Origin: Hetaerina americana
Lineage: Eukaryota > Arthropoda > Insecta > Odonata > Calopterygidae
Length of the DNA: 64,000 bases
Assembly: GCA_022747635.1 (NCBI GenBank)
Contig: JAKTNV010000001.1
Coordinates: 30,421,990 to 30,485,989, forward strand
Reading direction: 5' to 3'
Part shown: piece after piece, positions 49,250 to 60,839 of the stretch
Layout: the number at the start of each line of letters is the position of its first letter
How positions within the stretch are numbered: the first letter of the stretch is position 1
Notes under the pieces: model-generated
Databases searched by the model: none
What the model was told of the DNA's origin: nothing
The model's input: only the letters and a program-made list of their open reading frames with translations
Position numbers and translations under genes: made by a program

Positions 49250-49780
49250 GAACTCATACATGTAGAGAAGGGGAAAAAGTTGACCTATCTTGGAAAAGAA
49301 GCTTTCACAGAGGAGGGAATTGAAGACAAGGACGTTGAGTAAGGATGTTAAGAAGAGCCTCGTCAAAACTGATTCGGAGCGTGTCTTTGTACGGCGCGGA
49401 AACATGGTCGTTGAAGGTAGACAATTAACGTAAATTGTTAGCTTTTGAAATGTTAGTGTAGAGAAGGATGGAAAAAGTGAAATGGACGGATGGACAGAAA
49501 GAGCAGCAAACGAGTAAGTGAAAGACATGGTGGGAGAAAAGAGGTGAGTATAGGCAAAAACCCAAGGGAGGTAGGAAAGATGAACGAAGAACATATAGAT
49601 TAGCGATGATATGATGAAGACGGTGATAGAGGGAAGAACTTAAGGCAATCGAAGAAGGGGAAGGAATAGGATAGGCATGTTGGACGGATAGAAGAAAGGA
49701 AGGAAAAATGCGGAATCGAAGAAAGGTTTAATGTAGTGACGGAAGCGAGACTATGTATTGTTAAAAGAGGCAAAGATACA
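49250..49780 (+). pseudogene. non-LTR retrotransposon C-terminal relic
   Basis: On the plus strand the clearest peptides are KLIRSVSLYGAETWSLK at about 49361-49411, LLAFEMLV-stop-RRMEKVKW at about 49440-49485, and VKDMVGEKRGEYRQK at about 49516-49560. They follow the order of the post-palm region of insect LINEs ('S.ALYGAETWTL...D...L.AFEMW.WRRMEKV.WTD...NEEVL.MVGEKR'). Two or more frame changes and internal stops make it non-functional. The purine-rich tail to about 49760 probably continues it. A different family from the 46.6-kb fragment. Confidence 0.82.
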
Positions 49781-52031
49781 TGTATCGCTGAACCATTGTA
49801 TAATCTGTATCCATCCAAACTCTAACTTAAACGGTCGAATCCCAGTAATAATTTTCACATTTACAGCCAGAATCCATTCGAAAGAAATATTTTATCTCTC
49901 AAGCACATAATTTTTGATTACGTCAACTTATATTTTCAACTGCACGCAAATCCTGGAAGTACACACTTATGGAAGGTACTATACAATAGGAATTAGAAAT
50001 AAACATTTGCAATGTATTATGCATGGATGATCAGTGGATGCAGGATTCAGATTTGACTTTTTAATGTGTTCGATATGGGTCTAGATGAATTTTGATTAGG
50101 TGGTTTGTTTATCCATGCTCTTTTTATCTGATTCTATTTCCGAACGTATCTATTTCTGTATCGTAGCTTATAATCCTATCCACCGCACGTCGTGTTTTAG
50201 GAGTCGTGAAGACACCACATATCACTTAAGGACGTACTAAAATATGTATGTAAAGGCCAGTTGTTTTCTTTTAAAAGAAACTATATAAGATTGTAGGGTC
50301 CTCTCCTACATTAAAAACGCATTCATTGATACGGTTTGAAATATAAAAAACTAACTTTAGAAAAACTCCATCTCCATACCAAAAGACTTCTTTTTTTCCT
50401 TTCGCCTGAGAAAAGAATTCCAGGCTTCCCGAATAATCTATATCGTCAGGAGTAGTTTTCCAGCATGGAGTTTTCATGTGACGCAACGTTCTCAACCATG
50501 TTCTGATAATAGCTTGGAGATTTTTGTGTTTAATCACGGCCATTCATGATCGTTTCTGGTGTGGAAATTTTAGATCCCAGGCACATAATATAAACACTCC
50601 AGAGATGAATTGGGGCTCACAAAATTTGACGATCGAGGCAGAAGATGAAAATGATTGAATGAATAAATGAGAAAAATATAGAACAAAATTAACTGTGGAT
50701 CGAGGAATTTAAGAAAAAAAAGACAAAATCAATATTGAACATTTTATAGATAAAAACGGAGGGATTAGGCATAACTTGAGACATGATGGATTTGCTTAGG
50801 AGCATGAAATAACGGGATGGTAACACGTGTTAGAGCAAGGGTAAAATAGTTAGACCAAACAAAGTGAAGGAAGAAGAGTCACCAGGAAATGTTAGCTCTA
50901 GTATTTGGTGGAGAAGATTTGAGGGCCATATTCAAAACCTGCGTTCAAATTATAGGGCTAATGGATGAATCCTCTCTAGGTAGCCGGACGGCTTTGATTT
51001 TAATATAATTCAACGCTTGAAATTTATTTTAAATTCTCAAGTAGTTTTAAAAATCTTTTAAAATATTTTATTGTTACATCCTTCCGAATATGCGATTGCC
51101 ATTTAATTTTTCCGCTTCCCTAGTGCGCGTTTGCAACACCGTAAAAGAAGTTCGTTTAACTTTGGGTTTGATTCTGATCCGCATTCTTTGCCCTGTTGAA
51201 TGATGGGTGACATATTTGGTGTGAGAGTGTGAACGAATTAAATATTTTAATAATCCGTTACCGTTAATTCTCTGCAGATTCTAAAGCGCGTTGCGTACTT
51301 AGGAAAAGAGTTATTGCCCTCGATGTGAAGAAATCTTGCTCGGCCGAGCACGCCCATTAATGAGCATTAATACACACGTACGCATTGCTTACCTCGAGGA
51401 GGCCACGTCACGCCGTTCTGTCTTCAGTCATTTACGACCCGAGATCTTATTCACGCGATAAGGTACATGAATCTACCGTAACTACGAATTGTAATCTGAT
51501 AGAAGAGTAAAGATTCCATTTCGAATTGGGTTCACCCTTGCCTCAAAAATTTTCTCTTCCTCGCTTCCATCTGCCAAGGAAATTCAGTTCCATTGTTACA
51601 AACAATGATGAGTTTTATATTTTGACAGAAGTGATCTGCAGGAACTCTTCGAGTATCCAAATACAATACATCATTGATTTCCAAGGTTTTGCTGGCTTCT
51701 TTCCATTAAGTTTAATGACAATTGCTAATAATCCGTGCGAAAGAGGAATAATAAAAATTAAGTATTTCAAATTCATTTGTATACCTTGAGAATTAGTTTC
51801 TAGAAACAATTAAAAACGGTTTGAAATTACAAGAGCTTAACCACTGATTGCAAAGCTGGGGAACCCAGCGAAATCGGTGCCTGTTATAAAATTTTATTAA
51901 TAAAATCCTTTGTTGACGCATGCCATCATGAATATCATGTATTCAAAAGAATTATCGAAATTAAAACCAGGGCGGTACATGAAACAGGTAACTAACTAGC
52001 TGGAGAATAAAAGGGAAAAAAGATGACCTCA
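49781..52031. other. AT-rich sequence, no gene seen
   Basis: Frames are under 91 codons without motifs. Nothing recognised. Confidence 0.55.
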
Positions 52032-52078
52032 TACATTTGAATCGGTTAACTTATTTAAGTTAACCGATTTCAAGTGTA
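52032..52078. repeat. small near-perfect hairpin
   Basis: AATCGGTTAACTTA (52040-52053) and TAAGTTAACCGATT (52056-52069) are perfect 14-bp arms with a 2-nt loop, extended outward by ACATTTG / CAAGTGT with a bulge. It could be a cruciform, a bidirectional terminator-like hairpin or chance. Confidence 0.7.
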
Positions 52079-52551
52079 AATTATTAAGTGGAGTGGCTTC
52101 ATACAAATTACGTTATTGATTATACGGTATGTGTTACGAATGTGTGACGTTCGTTTCCAATAGGATTCATCTGTTTGCTATGGAATAAACTGCCAATGTA
52201 TTTGTATATATGATGATATTTAATTTAATAATATATTTTTATTTTACTTTACGTACATGGGGAATTTCACAATGACAGCATTTTATAAATATAATTAAAA
52301 ATTATGATAAAGTGACATTTTATGTATTTAAAAATTACAATAAGTCTATAATAATTTGCAGTGAATGGACATTCATTAATGGACATACAGTCATTTTGAC
52401 ATAGTTTAAAAAAGTATTACATGACGGGTTTCAATTTGGAAACATATTCTCAGTACTCAATGCTGGTACAAGAGGAGAATATTAACAAGTCGAGCGAGCA
52501 ATCAATGTGAAGGAATTTATATTTAAAAAGGGTACGATAGTTGCCTATTAA

Positions 52552-52640
52552 ATTGAGCGTTAGGCTACAGACCAGAGGGTCCCAGGTTTATATCCCATTG
52601 GATACCGTTGAACAACTCCACCTAAAATTCAACCAATGTA
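52552..52640 (+). mobile_element. SINE family B, 5' head fragment
   Basis: GAGCGTTAGGCTACAGACC, then AGAGGGTCCCAGGTTTATATC, corresponds to the head of the family B SINE (GAGCGTTGGACTGCTGACC and its B box). CTCCACCTAAAATTC follows where the family has CTCCACCCAAGCTG. The body fades after 52640. Confidence 0.7.
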
Positions 52641-53159
52641 CTTTTCCATTCCTGAAAGAATAGAAGGATGAATAATCGATGGCAGAGGGAAAGAAAATGG
52701 TCCATCTAGCCTGTAAACTTCACATGCAGTGATGCGAAATAAGTCATAAGGTCTGCCTGTCTCCATCTGTCAAATCTCATTATTACTTTAATTAAATTAA
52801 ACTTCATTTATAATCACCATATTCGATAAAAAGTACAATATTATTTCCACTAAACTTGAATTCAAATCGTAAAAATTCTTGAGTTCCTAATCAATTAATT
52901 CATAGATTCCTAATCAATTAATAAAGTGTACCTTTACTCGTATTTTTTTCATTTCTCGTTAAATTACGTTGGACGGAATAACCGTAATCGGTAACAATTG
53001 AATGTGCAGCGTTTCTATCATTGCACGGGAGCGCTGCAGTTATTCTTGCTCCCATGCTCGTGAAAACGTTATGTGCATGGGTGAGGTTGCGGTGAGTAGT
53101 AATTGAAAAATTGTGATCTTACAGCACTTCCGCCCCAGAACTTGAAACGAACGTAATAT
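52641..53159. other. AT-rich sequence with a short tandem repeat
   Basis: TTCCTAATCAATTAAT occurs at 52884-52899 and again at 52907-52922. No gene recognised. Confidence 0.6.
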
Positions 53160-53520
53160 TCTCGAGTCACGAGGATTCATGGTACACTCGGCATAAGCAA
53201 CAACCCTCGCTACCGGCCGTGGTACGTACTGTCAACCTCTTTCCCTTTCGAGCGGGTTGGAGCGGGTGAAAGTGCGGCGGTGGGGTTGGGGGGGATGCAG
53301 GGGATGCATGGTCGGCGAAGGGACATTCCAAACCGCAATCAGACCTTTCCATCTCTACCCTGGGATCCTCCTCTCTTCGTCGGATATCTATTACCAACGC
53401 AGTAAAAATAGATAATTGCGGAAGAGAGTGGGAGACGGCTATTGGTTGAGGCGCTTGAGGGAGGATCACGATCACGAACCGAAGATTCCTCTTCACAGGA
53501 GAGAGAGAGGGCGCCGGACT
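53160..53520. promoter_or_regulatory. small CpG-rich island
   Basis: A short GC-rich block with a G-rich tract at 53278-53305. A 109-codon minus-strand frame (53167-53496) has a Pro/His-rich segment and no known domain. Confidence 0.3.
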
Positions 53521-54007
53521 TTTATCTTCCTTCAGGATATTTCAGTGGCTGGATGATTCTAGGGCAGCACTGCAATCAGGAATTGTGCGAACAACTTGTA
53601 TTGTCAATTCATTGGCTACCTTAGTGTACCTAAGTCATGAGAGCTCCGGCGTTGCACAACTGGTACCAGCGTGTCATGTGAAAACAATATTTAGATGGCA
53701 TTACACAGTCCTTGGGGGAGAATTGGAATCGATGCTTCAAGATTTTAAAAGTTTAATCTGTGGTTCCTCCAAAGGAAAATTATATCTTCAAGCCAAATGA
53801 TCATTTGACTTTTGATCAGCGACCAGAAGTCGCAAGTTTTCCATACGGGCCGTGTCTAAGAGCTTTTCAATGAATTCTCGAGAATGGATGATGATGGACT
53901 GATGATGATGAAGTGATTCACGATGGACTAGAAATTTGAAAGACTTGTCGCAGACCTTGGACGAGGAAAACCAGAGCTAAGAATCAGTGCTCTATTTTCT
54001 CAACTTT
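53521..54007. other. no gene seen
   Basis: Short ATG/GAT-rich stretch at 53885-53920. Nothing else recognised. Confidence 0.5.
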
Positions 54008-54015
54008 ATCTTCAT

Positions 54016-54325
54016 AGTAGTAGTATTTAAGGGAGGTGACCGACAGCTGAGGTCATTTGCACCATAGGGGATGGACAGGAAAGGATGAAGGGTGGAGAGA
54101 AACCCGGCGTTGGCATTAGCCTATTCTTTACGAAAGGCGCCAAGGGGCCCGCAGCTTAACGTCCCATCCGACGGACGGCGTATTCACTCAAAGTGCCCTC
54201 CACAAAGCACCTCAAGTGGGGATCGCGATACCTCTGAAAAATATTCAACACCGCCGGGATTTGAACCCGGGCCCTCTGGGTGGGAAGCCAGTATGTCAGC
54301 CCCCGCACTATCTCGATCTCCCCTC
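54016..54325 (-). mobile_element. tRNA-derived SINE, family A, full-length copy
   Basis: Same structure and orientation as the copy at 25355-25660: head at the right with B box CCCGGGTTCAAATCCCGGCG near 54250-54268, body with GACAGCTGAGGTCATTTGCA, and 3' tail at the left starting AGTAGTAGTATTT. An 8-bp direct repeat, ATCTTCAT, lies at 54008-54015 and 54326-54333, a probable target duplication. The two copies appear roughly 90% identical by eye. Confidence 0.92.
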
Positions 54326-54333
54326 ATCTTCAT

Positions 54334-54859
54334 GTGAATGTATTAAGAGTTGGACGTAAAGCAATATCATAGAATAAAAATAATACGTAAATGAGATATC
54401 TTTTCTCCATGTATATTTAACGAGATTACGAGGGACTTTTATTTTTTATTTCTATGTACTAATAGCGTATGAGTATATACGATTTTTTTTCTGCGATCAT
54501 ATTCCTCAAAAGAAGCTCATAATTATTTTCCGTCAAGGATTATTGTCCGTCGTAGCGGAAAATAATCCTTGACGGGGTGAAAGCCATGTTAGAGACATTT
54601 TGAAAATATCGCACCACGGACATACACAAACTGCTGAAACACTTTAATTATTTCGGTTGAATGGTTTATTTGTCCACGTTCCTGATTCATACTTTAAACT
54701 CGTAATTTTTTCTTTTTTTGCGTTGAAAAAGCGGTAGGGAGAACGTTGGAAGCGATGCGCGAGAAACTCTTAGTGAATAGCCGTGAAAATAAGGGCCAAG
54801 GAAGAATGATGACGAGCAGAAAAGGAGTCGGGACCGGGAAGAAAAGCAAATCAGCTCGT
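54334..54859. other. AT-rich sequence with one hairpin
   Basis: Contains the hairpin at 54530-54575. A 134-codon minus-strand frame covers 54694-55098 but has no known domain. Confidence 0.5.
54530..54575. repeat. perfect 15-bp hairpin
   Basis: CCGTCAAGGATTATT (54530-54544) and AATAATCCTTGACGG (54561-54575) pair perfectly across a 16-nt loop. Part of the loop (ATTTTCCG/CGGAAAAT) allows an alternative pairing. A possible short foldback element. Confidence 0.75.
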
Positions 54860-55805
54860 GGATCCTGACAATGACGCTGCGTTTTTACTCGCATGCCCCC
54901 AAAATAGACTCGCTCGGACAGACAAAAATTAGAGCCACATCTCAATATTTTGGGATATAATAACTTTGCGGAGAGGCAGTTGGGCGGTTGGAGGAGAAAG
55001 AAGAGATGAGGGGCGTCTCTTTGAATGACACCGCTGCACTGCGGAGTAGGAATCCCTCCAAATCCTTCGGGGTGAGAGTGGTCCTCAATTCGAGTCAAAA
55101 TCTCTTACCATTCCTCTGCCGCACCGCCACCTCTATCCGAAGATCTAAGTTTTCGTCAATCCTTATTTTTTTGACCCGGAAGGAGGAGAGGCCGATCGGA
55201 TTCTGATCTCGCTCCTTTGAATGCGATTATCACTCGTTGAGCGTCGATATGGTCGGAGCGGGCGTTTTCATGTGGAATCGATTATTCACAGTTGCTGGAT
55301 ACGAGGCGGTGGGAGAAAAATCTCCCCCTCCCCATCCTCCCCTTCCTTCGCCCGGAAAAGTTTATCCAAAAGGGCTCACCTCTCCGCGTCCGTGTGGGTT
55401 CCCATCTGTGGACATCCCTTCCACCCACGCGGAACGCCTATGAACAAATTCGTCGGACTTCGTCTGTCTGTTTACGAATCCGTGGCCGTTTCCGGTGCGG
55501 AGCCGAGGCCCTCTTTCTCGCTCTCTGGACTCGTCGTGGGAATCGGTCTGGAATACCTCTGCGTCTCCTCCCTTCTGCCGTGGGTGGGGGGCGGGGGTGC
55601 GGAAGGAGCGACCCAGGGCGACGGACTCCGGGGGCGCCCGCCCGGCGCGCGGTGTGTTTACCGCTTCGGTCATGGTCACCACCGCGCATTGCCGTTGCGG
55701 TGGGGCGAATGCGCTCGCTGTCGGGGGAGAGTCGCGGAGCAGTTTGGCAGCGGAATTTTGGCCGTAGCCACCGCGTCAAACCCACGCTTGCATAGGGCTG
55801 CCTAG
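54860..55805. promoter_or_regulatory. strong CpG island with several long open frames
   Basis: Very CpG-dense, peaking at 55590-55740. Long frames coexist: 55221-55805 plus (194 codons), 55292-55795 plus (167 codons), 55438-55785 minus (115 codons). I recognise no domain in any of them. Co-occurrence in three frames is expected where AT-rich stop codons are rare. If one is real, the 194-codon frame is the best candidate for a 5' exon; splice sites cannot be fixed from sequence alone. Confidence 0.45.
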
Positions 55806-56424
55806 AGTGTGTGTGACCTGTGGTTTTCTCATACCTACTCGGAATTCAACCAACCTACCGTAAAACTCACTGAAGATGACTTAAAAAAAATAGCGCCATC
55901 GACAATTTTTAAATCAGGCTCTATTATTTAACGTGGTACTGGCGAACTTGCGGTTGCATTTTTCCACTAATGCTCTTTAACAAATAAATTTATGAGGAAT
56001 TCATTGGTTAATTACAGTGATTGATGAAAAACGATTAGCTATTAGATGTGTGATGATATTATTCCAAACAAGGAATTTCCTTTTGGAGTACTGTTTCCAT
56101 GCTTGCACGAAGGGTAAATCGCGGCACACGGCAATTGATCTTTTTTTCTTTCGTCGACAAACAATTTGTTGAATTGATCAAAATTGATTCAAAATCAATT
56201 TAGAGCGGTAATATTCATATGTTATATGGCATGGTATAATATTTATCATGTTGTTGATATTGGCGCATTTATTTTAGTTAACGTTAGGAAAAAGTATCAG
56301 TAAATTTTCAGAAATTCGGGACACGACTGGCAAGTGAGTCGATATCGCCAAGTAATGAAAAATAAAGGAAATTTTCCATTAATTTAAAAAATATACGGTG
56401 CTAATTTGAATTTCTGAGTTAGAT
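55806..56424. other. AT-rich sequence, no gene seen
   Basis: Nothing recognised. Confidence 0.6.
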
Positions 56425-56500
56425 AGTAGCTAGTGATATGCTCTCTAGGATTCACCAAAAGTCGCATATTCGAATCCTGTCAAAATGTTGATTTGGTTGA
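56425..56500 (+). mobile_element. tRNA-like relic (SINE head)
   Basis: TAGTAGCTAGTGATATGC resembles an A-box region, and ATATTCGAATCCTGTC about 35 nt later resembles a B box. The stems are poor. Probably a decayed SINE. Confidence 0.4.
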
Positions 56501-56984
56501 TTGTGATTTTCCTAAACAGAAAGTCTATTGTGTGAAATTACATAATGGCATATTTTAACTCCCACGCTATGCCTTCACGTGAAAATTCAGTGATATGACA
56601 TTTAAAATGTAATGAAAGCTGAGTAACAGCAAGGTTTCCATTTCAGGATTACAATTCAGCGCGTATAGTAAAAAAGGACGGTATTTTTAGAACCGAAAAA
56701 CAGTATATGGAATAAAATTTGATATCCATTACTAACTATAATGGTAAGCATACCTACGACTTAAGTTTTCGTATTTCTACAATGGTTTGAGGGATTAATA
56801 ATCAAAAGAATACATAGGTTCATCAAGCTAGTAACTTTATAATTATTATTTTAAGCAAGAACATGTCGGAAAATTATATAGCTTGGTCGAACCACGTTCT
56901 GATGGTTAAAAGATAGTCGATGAGAGAGAGAGTGTGTGTTTGGTAGCTGAATGTATGGTGTTCCAGGAGGGCGAGGGTACGGGA

Positions 56985-57140
56985 AACCCCCAGCTCAACT
57001 GAGATTTGGTGATTTTCTAGGCACCAGACATTTCTGAGAAACCACATACGGCAAATAACCCCTCACCCTGTGCACCAATTCCACGAGGTGAGCTCTTCCT
57101 TAACGTATAATACCAACCTTCGAGTCAAACGCTGTGGCCG
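56985..57140 (+). mobile_element. SINE family B, body and 3' fragment
   Basis: CCCAGCTCAACTGAGATTTG, TCTAGGCACCAGACATTTC, GAGAAACCACATACGGC, CCTCACCCTGTGCACCAATT, GGTGAGCTCTTCCTTAACG and ACCAACCTTCGAGTCAAACG follow the order of the copy at 19033-19278. The tRNA-like head is not recognisable. Confidence 0.65.
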
Positions 57141-59639
57141 ATGGATTGAAAACACATTGAAGCGCAATTCACAAACATTAAAGTGACTGAAATTCTAGAA
57201 TTTATTGGCTGCATGTTTATATTCCATCACCCTCTTAATTTATTTTCTGTAAAAAAACATGAACTCGAATCGCTATCTATTTATTAGAGAGAGCGGATAT
57301 AATATCAACAAAGAATTGTTTCGTTGGCCGTGAATCGTAACTCAACCCTAACTGACAATATAGTCTAAGTGCAATTAAAGAGCCTTTAATGAAATAGTTA
57401 TACGCAAGATAGCTATTTGCTAAGCAATTCGAGGTAGTTTGGAACTTTATTCCTTCAAAATACGTATAATGTAAAGGAGGACCACCGACCGTGGATAAAC
57501 CTTATGATCCCGACTTATTTTTCCGAAAATTTTGCATGTAAATATGCGTGAATGAGCCAATAAAATCTGAACCCTAATAACAGCCACGAAATCTGTAAAT
57601 CTTTGATACACAAATGCGTCCAACACCCAGTTTCTGCCAGCGTCAGATCCTTCACCTCCCCGATATCTTACCTACCGATCGCTGCATATATTTATCCGCG
57701 ATATATCTCGAGTGATCTTCCTTCCCTCTATATCTGAGCATCTTCAAAAACTTTGCACCTGGATTTGCCGATATCTTCGATCGCAATGAGAATAATCACA
57801 AAAGATGATAATGTAATATTTTCATTCCAGTTATTTTTACGAAGCTGAAACCATATTAGGAGTGAAGAGGTATAAGCGACCGCTTTGCAGACTTTCCACG
57901 CCATGGCATTGGCCTCGATGAGTGAATAGGGCGGATTATTAATGTTTTTTCTGTCAATGCTGTCCCCATATTTGGCTGTACCCTTCCTGTTTTCCTTGAC
58001 AACTACGGCACCTAATACGTCAACCAATTATTGTTGTGTCGAAAGCAGTCAAATTTAACTAAATAAATAACTAACTCCCACGCCAAGTTAATTTGTACTG
58101 TCGTTACCTCGCGTTTTCAGTATGAGAATCGGAGGTGTATTTTTAATACCTGTATTTGAAACGATTGACTGAAATTATTTTTATTCTGTGACATGATTTA
58201 GTGAGGTATTCAACTCGTTGTTTTCTTCGTGAATCAATTATACATATTCTGTCAACGCGACACGTAATTTACCCTCCACGTTCATCGAAATAAATGATGA
58301 AACCATTTTCACATTGTATTTTATCCTTTGATGATTAGGGTATTCCTCATTTTCACTTTCACTTTGAATCATACCCATCGAAATGAGAATGTTGACAACG
58401 AATGTCGTCGTTAAAGAGTCATCATTAGTCTTATTCATAAAAAAAGTCATCTGAAGTACTTTCCATTGCCCCTTCGTTAATTTCGAAATTATTTTAAAGT
58501 TCGCTGCATAGGGAGAAAAACGTCGTAGCGGGAGCATTAAATGCGAGTGTATTTCAGAAATTGCTCCTGTTAGGCAAATTATTGCAAAGGAAATAACTTT
58601 ATGCTTTCAACTCAGAGCAATAAATTAAATATTTACTACCACTATTCATTTTTCGGAGTGTTATGACCCAGAGTACTTGAGAAGTCGAACGTTTCCTGTC
58701 GACTGAGATTGGACAGGAAAATACGAGTACTTGTAAAATATAATTTGTGTTAAAAGAAAAATATTGTAATTGCGAAGTATAATTACGAATTAATAAAAAG
58801 ATAAAAAATATACGAAGATTTTCTAACCTTGTTCCAGTTCCATTAGCACCGATTCACAATGATGAAAAGTATTTATTTAGAGATTTGCAATAATAGTTTA
58901 GAAAATAAATGAAATACAGAAGTTATTTAACATCAGATTTGCGCGAAAGCTAAGAATAACTCTTCGTTATTTCCAAAAAATTACAATTTATTTTATCAAA
59001 ATGTTCTAAAAATAATTTGACCCATTTACTTCTGCTTGAGCTTAGCAATCAATTTTACCGTTGCTTGAAAACCCACACTATTTTCTAAGGATGATGATAA
59101 TTTTGTGTGACGACACAATTTTTCTATTTATTTTCTAGCTGTAATTCCTACGGTCCCTGATATTGCCTTGAAATCCGCTATGCTTATGTTGCGGGGTCCT
59201 GATATATTTTCTATCGCTGTCCCGAGACATGTTCCTGATAAAAAACCAAGTAAAAAACTGCCAGAGTTTTATTTCAGATATAGCCGTTTGAGGACAAGAA
59301 CGCTGTGTACGAACTCTTGAGTAACCAGTCATCCATTCAAAATTTCGTCCCCAAAACTATGAAACGGATTATAATTGGATTTTATTTGAGACTCGACAAA
59401 TGAAAAAATGTCAGGTGGTATTTTTTATTATCGGAAGCAAAGATTTGGGCATATTTCCAACATGCAAAAACGAAATCACCGTTAAGGGGTCTTGGAGCCA
59501 TGAGAGCATAAATCATTTGGAAATGATTCGTGAGATCATCGCCGGTATCGAGCTTAGCGGTGAGTTTTTCTTCTCCTTCGATTCATGAGGAAGATTTGAT
59601 AGTGTTGCCTGCATGGAAAAGGGTACCATTAGAAAAGTT
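57141..59639. other. AT-rich sequence, no gene seen
   Basis: Frames are at most 99 codons (57728-58027 and 58238-58537, both minus) with no known motif. Confidence 0.5.
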
Positions 59640-60330
59640 CCTCGCCGCCGGGAGCTATGCGCGGTAAGAAATGCCTTCTGTCAATGCCATACCTTGTTTA
59701 TGGACCCTGGGCAGAATTCAAAACGGGAACACGACGGAATGGAGTAGTGGAAGCGATCTTAGAAGACACTCTCAATTCCGTTCATTCCTTGTATCGAAAG
59801 ATGGCCATGAAAATGGTAGTTTTTAGAGTATCTCCATTAACCGAGGCTTGGCGGGATCACGAAGCGCCCCAGCAGCGTCGGCGGGGATAATCGTTGCTGA
59901 ATCGTAAATAACTGCATCAATTTTCTAAATGTGTATGGAACTCGCGTTCATTTACGGTAAACCTCTCTTTGATTGCCTCCATGCGGCTCCAGAACTTAAG
60001 TGATATTTACGACTTTCGGATGGGAGTTGGAGACTGGATTTGTGACGGTAGAGAGAGGGGTGGAAGGCGAGAGGAAAGGCGAAGGGAGGGAGAGGCGGTG
60101 ATGTATAGAGGGAGACGCAGGGAAGGAGGGACGACGGGGGGCGACGAAGAGGGAGGGAAGTAGAGAAAGAGGGAGGAGCGAGGCGAGTGGTAGAAAGGTA
60201 TATGAGGGGCCGCCTTGCTTATTGCGTGGGATGACATCTGCGGATTGGACAATCATTCGAGCAATCAGGCGCACCGTGTGTGTGTCGTCTGTCCCTTAGG
60301 GGCTCCTTGGCCTTTTTTCTGTGGCCATGT
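59640..60330. promoter_or_regulatory. CpG-rich island with long polypurine tract
   Basis: Moderate CpG density. An almost pure A/G tract with G-runs lies at about 60045-60190 on the plus strand. Opposing frames (59969-60163 plus, 59996-60274 minus) are composition artefacts. Candidate regulatory element. Confidence 0.4.
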
Positions 60331-60839
60331 TTTCACGTTTCGTGCAAATACTGCAAAGAACCCGAGTTACCTAATGGGATGGGATTCAATTCTCAAAGCA
60401 AACATCCATCCACGGCAGGAGGGTTCTCGGTGTGAATCACTCACCAACGCAATGAATATTTATTTCATACTCTTTGAGAGAGGAAATCCATCCCGTTCAC
60501 TTGAGCTCAGTCAATTTTTTGCCATATTTACTTAATGATTAAAATGGTTCAACTACAGGCATGACGACATTTACCGTGTGTACGTTTTGGTGAACTTCTT
60601 AATTTTCGCCATTCAGATTTAATTTCCTGATTATTTTAACTACAATGTTGCACATTTTGTTTGATTTCTGTGTTTAGATTTCATACTTTTAAAGATTTTT
60701 TTGAAATTTACTTAATTTCAACTTCTTTGTTGAAAGTTCGATGGGTTTACAGATCGCGCCTCTTTACCTTGCGATGAATCGTTCATAGGTGACGGCCGCC
60801 AAACCGTCGAAAGAGGGTAAGCCATTAATGAGAAATGAA
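60331..60839. other. AT-rich sequence between islands
   Basis: No gene recognised. Confidence 0.55.

Noticed and set aside
18511..49968. Identical 17-mer CCTGGAAGTACACACTT at 18511 and 49952
   Set aside because: Flanks do not align, and one such match is not far from chance across the window.
54092..54337. 81-codon plus-strand frame
   Set aside because: It runs antisense through the family A SINE, including its B box.
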